From: SIG565 sp045540055
GTDB lineage: Bacteria > Bacillota > Clostridia > Oscillospirales > Acutalibacteraceae
Direction: 5' to 3'
Assembly (NCBI GenBank): GCA_045540055.1
Contig: JAZQGO010000025.1
Coordinates: 1-64,000, forward strand
DNA: 64,000 nucleotides
Both the position numbers and the translations under genes were made by a program. Below, in pieces: positions 58,223 through 64,000 of this stretch. Under the pieces are notes generated by a model that was not told the origin of the DNA, ran no database searches, and saw only the letters and a list, made by a program, of their open reading frames with translations. Each line of letters begins with the position of its first letter. The stretch's first letter is position 1.

Positions 58223-60304
58223 TTAGTCTTTCTTGTTTCTTGAAGAAATAATCTTTTCAGCGATGCTCTTCGGAACTTCCTTATAACCGTCAGGTTCCAT
58301 TACATACTGGCCACGGCCCTGTGTCTTGGAACGAAGGTCGGTAGCATAACCGAACATATCGCCGAGCGGTACGCGAGCATTGATTTGCTTAGCGCCTGCT
58401 CTGTCCTCAAAGCCTTGGATTTCGCCACGGCGAGAGTTAAGGTCGCCTATAACGTCACCCATATATTCTTCAGGAACGATTACTGTAACCTTCATAATCG
58501 GCTCGAGGAGAACGGGGTCTGCCTTTCTTGCAGCCTCTTTGAATGCCATAGAACCGGCAATCTTAAACGCCATTTCAGAAGAGTCAACCTCGTGATACGA
58601 ACCGTCATAAAGAGTAACCTTTACGTCAACTACAGGATAACCTGCGAGTACACCAGCTTGTAAGGAGCCCTGAATACCTGCATCAACAGGTCCAATGAAT
58701 TCCTTCGGAATGGAACCGCCTGTAACGGCATTGATAAATTCATAACCCTTGCCTGTTTCGTTAGGCTCGAGAATGATTTTAACGTGACCGTACTGACCTG
58801 AACCACCGGACTGACGCTTATACTTGGTTTCGTGGTCAACCTTATTGCGCACTGTTTCTTTGTAAGCAACCTGAGGAGCACCTACGTTTGCCTCAACCTT
58901 AAATTCGCGAAGCAGACGGTCAACGATGATTTCAAGGTGTAATTCACCCATACCTGCAATAATGGTTTGTCCTGTTTCTTCATCGGTATAAGCCTTGAAT
59001 GTCGGGTCTTCTTCAGCAAGCTTTGCAAGGGAAAGACCCATCTTCTCCTGACCAGCCTTAGTCTTCGGCTCAATAGCAACACGAATAACAGGCTCAGGGA
59101 AGTTCATTGATTCAAGGATAACGGGATGCTTTTCATCGCAAAGAGTATCACCTGTTGTGGTATTCTTAAGACCAACAGCAGCAGCAATATCACCTGCATA
59201 ACAGGTTTCGATATCTTCTCTGTGGTTGGCGTGCATCTGAAGGATACGTCCCATTCTTTCCTTATTATCTTTTACAGAGTTGTATACACCGCTACCTGAG
59301 TTAACGCAGCCTGAGTATACACGGAAGAAGCAAATCTTACCAACAAACGGGTCGGTAGCAATCTTAAATGCGAGCGCTGAGAACGGCTCGTCATCAGAAG
59401 AATGTCTAACTTCCTCTTCATCGGTTTCGGGGTTAACACCCTTAATTGCTTCAATGTCGGTCGGAGCCGGCATATAATCTACAACAGCATCGAGCAAAGG
59501 TTGAACGCCCTTGTTTCTGTAGGAAGTACCACAGCAAATCGGTACCATTGCATTTTCAATAGTAGCCTTACGGATAACCTTCTTCATCTGCTCAACAGTG
59601 GGCTCTTCACCCTCGAAGTATTTTTCCATAAGTTCTTCATCCTGCTCAACAACAGTTTCAACAAGATTTGTACGGTATTTGTTAGCGAGCTCGAGCATGT
59701 CCTCAGGGATAGCTTCCTCTCTAACATCTTTACCAAGGTCATCATAGTAGACAATAGCCTTCATCTCTACTAAGTCGATAAGACCCTTAAAGTCGCTTTC
59801 AGAGCCAATTGGCAACTGAATTGGAACACCGTTACAGTTAAAACGCTCTTTAACCATATCAAGAACGCGATAGAAATCGGCACCCATAATGTCCATTTTA
59901 TTAACGTAAATCATTCTAGGTACGCGATATTCATCAGCCTGACGCCAAACGGTTTCAGACTGAGGCTCAACACCGCCCTTTGCGCATAAAACGGTTACAG
60001 AACCGTCGAGTACACGGAGTGAACGCTGAACTTCAACAGTAAAGTCAACGTGTCCGGGAGTGTCGATAATATTGATACGATGGTCCTTCCAAAAACAAGT
60101 GGTAGCAGCAGAAGTAATGGTAATACCTCTCTCCTGCTCCTGTTCCATCCAGTCCATAGTTGCGCCGCCATCATGAGTTTCACCCATCTTACGGTTAATA
60201 CCGGTGTAGAAAAGGATACGCTCGGTGGTGGTGGTTTTACCGGCGTCAATGTGGGCCATAATACCAATATTTCTTGTCATTTCAAGAGATACCTTTCTTG
60301 GCAT
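58223..60304 (-). CDS. fusA: Elongation factor G
   Basis: This 693-residue translocase has the P-loop IMAHIDAGKTTTTERIL, DTPGHVDFTVEVQRSL, VNKMDIMGADFYRV, and C-terminal EF-G domains (GMGELHLEIIVDRL, GGSIPKEFIGPVDAGIQG, RRGEIQGFEDR). The start is at 60304 (MPRKVSLEM), with GGAGG upstream; a frame with 4 more codons lies before it. It lies 49 bp after rpsG. This is the usual rpsL-rpsG-fusA-tuf string. The typical single EF-G form of bacteria is seen, with no sign of a FusA2-like paralogue. Confidence 0.98.
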   Translation of the reverse strand: MPRKVSLEMTRNIGIMAHIDAGKTTTTERILFYTGINRKMGETHDGGATMDWMEQEQERGITITSAATTCFWKDHRINIIDTPGHVDFTVEVQRSLRVLDGSVTVLCAKGGVEPQSETVWRQADEYRVPRMIYVNKMDIMGADFYRVLDMVKERFNCNGVPIQLPIGSESDFKGLIDLVEMKAIVYYDDLGKDVREEAIPEDMLELANKYRTNLVETVVEQDEELMEKYFEGEEPTVEQMKKVIRKATIENAMVPICCGTSYRNKGVQPLLDAVVDYMPAPTDIEAIKGVNPETDEEEVRHSSDDEPFSALAFKIATDPFVGKICFFRVYSGCVNSGSGVYNSVKDNKERMGRILQMHANHREDIETCYAGDIAAAVGLKNTTTGDTLCDEKHPVILESMNFPEPVIRVAIEPKTKAGQEKMGLSLAKLAEEDPTFKAYTDEETGQTIIAGMGELHLEIIVDRLLREFKVEANVGAPQVAYKETVRNKVDHETKYKRQSGGSGQYGHVKIILEPNETGKGYEFINAVTGGSIPKEFIGPVDAGIQGSLQAGVLAGYPVVDVKVTLYDGSYHEVDSSEMAFKIAGSMAFKEAARKADPVLLEPIMKVTVIVPEEYMGDVIGDLNSRRGEIQGFEDRAGAKQINARVPLGDMFGYATDLRSKTQGRGQYVMEPDGYKEVPKSIAEKIISSRNKKD

Positions 60305-60353
60305 ATAAACCTCCATCCCGCATTATGCGGTTAACAATAAATTGTGTATTAAA

Positions 60354-60824
60354 CTACCATCTGTAATGAGCAAATGCTTTGTTAGCTTCTGCCATTTTAT
60401 GAGTATCGTCACGCTTCTTTGCTGCGCCGCCGATACCGTTTATAGCATCAAGAATCTCGCCGGCAAGACGTTCTTTCATTGTTTTTTCAGAACGTGTACG
60501 GCTATAGGTAGCCAACCAACGAAGACCCAAAGTCTGCTTTCTTTCAGGGCGAACCTCGAAAGGTACCTGATAGGTAGCACCGCCCTTACGAACAGCCTTT
60601 ACTTCGAGCTGAGGCATAACATTTTCCATAGCCTGCTCGAAAACCTCGATAGGATCCTTTCCTGTCTTTTCACTGATAATATCGAAAGCACCATAAACAA
60701 TTTTCTGAGCTACACCCTTCTTACCGTCTAACATAATGTTGTTGATAAGACGTGTAACGATTTTTGAATTGTATACCGGATCCGGCAAAACATCACGTTT
60801 TGCAATAAAGCCTCTTCTTGGCAC
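60354..60824 (-). CDS. rpsG: 30S ribosomal protein S7
   Basis: This 156-residue protein binds 16S rRNA in the small-subunit head. It reads VPRRGFIAKRDVLPDPVYNSKIVTRLINNIMLDGKKG..., followed by the standard VEVKAVRKGGATYQVPFEVRPERKQTLG-type region and ending KMAEANKAFAHYRW. The start is the GTG at 60822-60824: AAGGAGGG lies six bases upstream, and the resulting length of 156 matches the family, while the ATG six codons earlier lies in the ribosome site itself. Unusual GTG start and a 140-bp gap to rpsL, with hairpins, could allow S7-dependent control. Confidence 0.95.
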   Translation of the reverse strand: MPRRGFIAKRDVLPDPVYNSKIVTRLINNIMLDGKKGVAQKIVYGAFDIISEKTGKDPIEVFEQAMENVMPQLEVKAVRKGGATYQVPFEVRPERKQTLGLRWLATYSRTRSEKTMKERLAGEILDAINGIGGAAKKRDDTHKMAEANKAFAHYRW

Positions 60825-60964
60825 TTTTCTTCCCTCCTTCATAATGATGATATCATAGGTACTCGAGTGACAAAACTTCCCGTAGCACCAAGCAAGGCGT
60901 AAACATATATATAAACGCCGCTGCTTGATTAAATGCAGCAGAGATATTTCGTCTCATCAAAGAA
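60825..60964 (-). promoter_or_regulatory. rpsL-rpsG intercistronic region with two hairpins
   Basis: This 140-bp gap contains GGCGT/ACGCC (with a long AT loop) and GCTGC/GCAGC hairpins next to each other, before the rpsG start. The E. coli S12-S7 gap is the S7 binding site for translational feedback, and this gap may play the same role; the structures have not been matched to that site. Confidence 0.35.
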
Positions 60965-61390
60965 CTATTTTGCAGCACCTGGTTTAGGACGCTTTGCGCC
61001 ATACTTAGAACGACTCTGCATTCTCTTGGCAACGCCTTGAGTATCGAGAGTACCTCTAATAATATGATAACGCACACCAGGCAAGTCCTTAACACGTCCA
61101 CCACGAATTAAAACAACGCTGTGTTCCTGCAAATTATGACCGATACCGGGGATATAAGCAGAAACTTCAATACCGTTTGAAAGACGAACTCTGGCAATCT
61201 TACGAAGAGCCGAGTTAGGCTTTTTCGGGGTAGAGGTCTTAACAGCTGTACAAACGCCTCTCTTCTGCGGAGAATCATTGTCTGTCGGCTGGCGCTTCAT
61301 AGAGTTGTAACCCTTTAAAAGTGCAGGAGCCTTAGCTTTTTTCTCAACAGTTTCGCGTCCGCTACGAACTAACTGATTAAAGGTTGGCAT
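60965..61390 (-). CDS. rpsL: 30S ribosomal protein S12
   Basis: This 141-residue protein sits at the decoding centre. It contains PTFNQLVRSGRETVEKKAK, SPQKRGVCTAVKTSTPKKPNSALRKIARVRLSNG and HSVVLIRGGRVKDLPGVRYHIIRGTLDTQGV. The Lys in TPKKPNSA is the residue changed in streptomycin-resistant mutants and is wild-type here. The start is 61390, with GAGGAGG upstream. It lies downstream of rpoC. Confidence 0.98.
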   Translation of the reverse strand: MPTFNQLVRSGRETVEKKAKAPALLKGYNSMKRQPTDNDSPQKRGVCTAVKTSTPKKPNSALRKIARVRLSNGIEVSAYIPGIGHNLQEHSVVLIRGGRVKDLPGVRYHIIRGTLDTQGVAKRMQSRSKYGAKRPKPGAAK

Positions 61391-61446
61391 ATCGCACCTC
61401 CTCACTACAAATTTATGTGTAAGCATAATTCCACACACTAAATAAT

Positions 61447-61496
61447 AATAACACCAATTTCAACCGTTGTCAATAGTCAAAATTGGTGTTATTTAA
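61447..61496 (-). terminator. Hairpin between rpoC and rpsL
   Basis: AACACCAATTT (about 61450-61460) pairs with AAATTGGTGTT (about 61480-61490) around a 19-base loop. On the reverse strand TATTATTATT follows, so it may partly end rpoBC transcription before rpsL. The T-tract is weak, and readthrough is likely. Confidence 0.6.
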
Positions 61497-61501
61497 AGTT
61501 T

Positions 61502-64000
61502 TTATTCTGCTTCTACGCTTTCTTCAGCATAGCTTTCGAAATAAGCGTTTTCAGTAGCAATTTCGTTAGAACGCATACCAGTACCTGCAGGTACGAGCTT
61601 ACCGATAATAACATTTTCCTTAAGACCGAACAGTGGATCAACCTTGCCCTTGATTGCGGCATCTGTAAGAACACGTGTAGTCTCCTGGAAGGAAGCGGCA
61701 GAAAGGAAGGAATCGGTAGCGAGTGAAGCCTTTGTAATACCAAGTAATGTAGGCTTATACTCAGCAAGCTGGAGTCCCTCTTCCCCTGCTTCAATGCGAT
61801 CCTTAATCTGCTGATTAGCAACCGCAATTTCTGCATACTCATATCTGTTATTGAGAAGAAGCTCGGTAGAGCCTGGATTTGTAATGACAAGCTTACGCAT
61901 CATCTGACGAATGATAACCTCAATGTGTTTATCATTGATATCAACGCCCTGTGTACGATAAGCATTCTGAATTTCAGCAATAATATATTCCTGAACAGCC
62001 TCAGCACCCTGAGCCTCTAAGATGTCCTGCGGATATTTAGCACCCGAGATAAGCGAATCGCCTGCCTTAACCTCGTCACCGTTGCTAACAAGCGGATTGA
62101 TGCCGTAAGGAATACCTACCTTCTCTTCCTCAAGAGTTTCTTTATTGGTTATAACAATAACGTTACTCTTCTTTTCTTCGGTTATACGAACAGTACCGTC
62201 GATTTTCGCGATAAGTCCGCAACGCTTAGGTCTACGTGCTTCGAACAATTCTTCAACACGCGGCAAACCTTGTGTAATATCCTCTGTACTTGCGATACCA
62301 CCAGTATGGAAGGTACGCATTGTAAGCTGTGTACCGGGCTCACCGATTGACTGTGCTGCGATTATACCAACTGCCTCGCCCTTAGTAACAGGCTTGCCTG
62401 TTGCAAGGTTAGCACCGTAACACTTGCGGCATACACCGTGATGGCTATGGCAGGTAAGAATTGAACGGATGGTAACCTTGGTAGCGCCTGTATCAAGAAT
62501 AAGCTTGGCATCCTCTTCTGTCATCATCTTATCCTTAGAAACCAGCACCTCGCCAGTCTTCTCATCAACAAAGTCATCGAGCAAGAAACGACCGATAAGT
62601 CTTTCCTCCAACGTTTCGAGAACGTGGTTGCCGTCCTTAATATCACTCACTGCGAGACCCTCTACGGTTTCGCAATCGTCATCGCAAATAATAACGTCTT
62701 GAGATACGTCAACAAGACGACGCGTAAGGTAACCCGAGTCAGCAGTACGGAGCGCTGTATCGGCAAGACCCTTACGAGCACCACGTGAAGAAATAAAGTA
62801 CTCAAGTACGTTAAGGCCTTCACGGTAGTTAGCACGAATCGGAACTTCGATAACCTTACCGGCAGTATTGGCAATAAGTCCGCGCATACCTGCAAGCTGT
62901 CTAATCTGGCTCATAGAACCACGGGCGCCCGAATCAGCCATCATAAAGATGGGGTTAAATTCATCAAGGTTGCCCTTAAGAGCATCAGCAACATCCTCGG
63001 TTGCCTTGTTCCAAATCTTAATTACTAGATTGCTGCGCTCAGCGTCACTGATAAGACCACGCCTGAACTTTCTTGTAACTCCGTCAATTTCCTTTTCAGC
63101 GTCAGCGATGATTTCCTTCTTCTTTTCAGGAATAACGGCATCGATTACGGCAACGGTAACAGCGCCCTGTGTTGAATATTTAAAGCCTGTGGCCTTAACA
63201 TTATCAAGAACAATTGCAGACTCACTTGTGCCGTGCTTAGCAATACAGCGGTCAATGATTTTGCCCAACTGTTTCTTGCCAACCTTATTCTGAATAATGT
63301 CGTCGTTTGACTCAACGAGCTTCTTATTCTCGTCAGCAAGACGGAAGCACCATTCAAGATCAAGCGCATGCCTTTCATCACTACGGTTAACAAAACCCAA
63401 ATCCTGTGGGATTGACTCGTTAAATATGAGGAAGCCGACGGTACACCAAACAAGTTGGCTAACACCATCCTTTTCGAAGCGTACGCGAATTGGTGCGTGA
63501 AGTCCTACAACACCGTCGGTATAAGCCATAATAGCTTCATTCTTATCACGGAAAACCTTGTTTGCGCCCGGCTCGTCTGTCTTAACAAGTGTTAAGTAGT
63601 ATGAGCCAAGAACCATATCCTGTGTAGGAACTGCAACAGGCTTACCGTCAGACGGCTTTAAGAGGTTGTTAGCGCAAAGCATAAGGAATCTTGCCTCAGC
63701 CTGAGCCTCTGCAGAAAGCGGTACGTGAACAGCCATCTGGTCGCCGTCGAAGTCGGCGTTGTACGCAGTACAAGCAAGCGGATGAAGCTTTAATGCCTTA
63801 CCCTCAACAAGAACAGGCTCAAATGCCTGAATACCAAGTCTGTGAAGTGTAGGCGCACGGTTAAGAAGAACGGGATGTTCTTTAATAACGGTTTCTAATG
63901 CATCCCAGATTTCTGTTGAAGCACGGTCAACCATCTTACGTGCGGACTTGATGTTGGTAGCAATCTTGGTTTCAACAAGTCGCTTCATAACGAAGGGCTT
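61502..64000 (-). CDS. rpoC: DNA-directed RNA polymerase beta' subunit, 3' part (5' end beyond window)
   Basis: The last 832 or so codons are present; the frame is open to the right edge, so the N-terminal zinc finger and clamp lie outside. Catalytic NADFDGDQMAVHVPL, which holds the active-site Mg, is visible near 63745, then VLGSYYLT, the trigger-loop region GMRGLIANTAGKVIEVPI, GEPGTQLTMRTFHTGG and the CSHHGVCRKCYG zinc site (62430-62465). The C terminus ends in ESYAEESVEAE. No insertion or frameshift is seen. It is followed by rpsL. Confidence 0.97.
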   Translation of the reverse strand, partial: KPFVMKRLVETKIATNIKSARKMVDRASTEIWDALETVIKEHPVLLNRAPTLHRLGIQAFEPVLVEGKALKLHPLACTAYNADFDGDQMAVHVPLSAEAQAEARFLMLCANNLLKPSDGKPVAVPTQDMVLGSYYLTLVKTDEPGANKVFRDKNEAIMAYTDGVVGLHAPIRVRFEKDGVSQLVWCTVGFLIFNESIPQDLGFVNRSDERHALDLEWCFRLADENKKLVESNDDIIQNKVGKKQLGKIIDRCIAKHGTSESAIVLDNVKATGFKYSTQGAVTVAVIDAVIPEKKKEIIADAEKEIDGVTRKFRRGLISDAERSNLVIKIWNKATEDVADALKGNLDEFNPIFMMADSGARGSMSQIRQLAGMRGLIANTAGKVIEVPIRANYREGLNVLEYFISSRGARKGLADTALRTADSGYLTRRLVDVSQDVIICDDDCETVEGLAVSDIKDGNHVLETLEERLIGRFLLDDFVDEKTGEVLVSKDKMMTEEDAKLILDTGATKVTIRSILTCHSHHGVCRKCYGANLATGKPVTKGEAVGIIAAQSIGEPGTQLTMRTFHTGGIASTEDITQGLPRVEELFEARRPKRCGLIAKIDGTVRITEEKKSNVIVITNKETLEEEKVGIPYGINPLVSNGDEVKAGDSLISGAKYPQDILEAQGAEAVQEYIIAEIQNAYRTQGVDINDKHIEVIIRQMMRKLVITNPGSTELLLNNRYEYAEIAVANQQIKDRIEAGEEGLQLAEYKPTLLGITKASLATDSFLSAASFQETTRVLTDAAIKGKVDPLFGLKENVIIGKLVPAGTGMRSNEIATENAYFESYAEESVEAE

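Overview
The window comes from an endospore-forming member of the Firmicutes (class Clostridia), most likely an uncultured gut-type Oscillospirales or Ruminococcaceae-like organism. This rests on dipicolinate synthase (dpaA/dpaB) and a BofA-like gene (sporulation), AddAB in place of RecBCD, a single-chain PurL, a split PurH with a PurO-like IMP cyclohydrolase, class B aspartate carbamoyltransferase with PyrI, low-to-medium GC, strong AGGAGG ribosome sites and consensus TTGACA-17-TATAAT promoters. The genus is not resolved from sequence alone.

Layout. 1-4.2 kb: two terminator-like hairpins, then reverse-strand glgB, a decayed YgjV-like membrane gene, malic enzyme and a Dabb-domain protein. 4.2-8 kb: an accessory patch with an XRE regulator carrying a zinc ribbon, and a divergent TetR/two-membrane-protein module bracketed by two near-identical 188-bp direct repeats; a diverged relative of the repeat lies at 4.24 kb. 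Next to it lie tRNA-Tyr, an array of four mini-hairpins and tRNA-Thr. 8.4-11.4 kb: a sugar ABC importer without its ATPase. 11.4-13.4 kb: a degraded surface-polysaccharide remnant (DUF4422 fragment, sugar transferase, broken SGNH hydrolase) followed by an IS200-type element. 13.5-24.7 kb: murC, cca, dpaAB, addA-addB and bofA. 24.8-27.4 kb: rhaA-rhaB. 27.5-29.5 kb: PadR-HAAS-DUF4097 module. 29.6-32.2 kb: tRNA-Pro, metK under a SAM-I riboswitch, ribU under an FMN riboswitch, and a DUF1294 gene. 32.3-34.6 kb: a decayed lactonase and two COG0523-type GTPases. 34.7-43.7 kb: the pyrimidine operon pyrC-carB-pyrK-pyrD-pyrF-pyrE-pyrB-pyrI. 43.7-54.4 kb: the divergent purine operon purE-purF-like-purM-purN-purO-purH'-purD-purL behind a ZTP-type riboswitch. 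54.5-56.8 kb: serC-serA. 56.9-64 kb: tuf, fusA, rpsG, rpsL and the 3' part of rpoC.

How the genes work together. The core of the window is nucleotide synthesis. UMP synthesis from carbamoyl phosphate onward is complete here except for carA, which is missing beside carB. IMP synthesis is nearly complete but lacks purC, purB and purK. The two operons diverge from a 414-bp control region holding two consensus promoters, a ZTP riboswitch and an attenuator-like terminator before pyrC. Ser, SAM and riboflavin supply genes surround them.

The most unusual points are: the PurF-like protein has lost its N-terminal catalytic cysteine but keeps apparent iron-sulfur cysteines; the 188-bp repeats carry a tRNA T-arm-like sequence and flank a regulator/membrane-protein cassette; the mini-hairpin array conserves pairing rather than sequence; the addB ribosome site lies inside a strong hairpin; and four genes are decayed, three of them with both ends kept and the middle lost. 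No clear new defence or mobile system was found. The TetR/GYKKIE-repeat cassette and the structured repeats are the best candidates for something undescribed.
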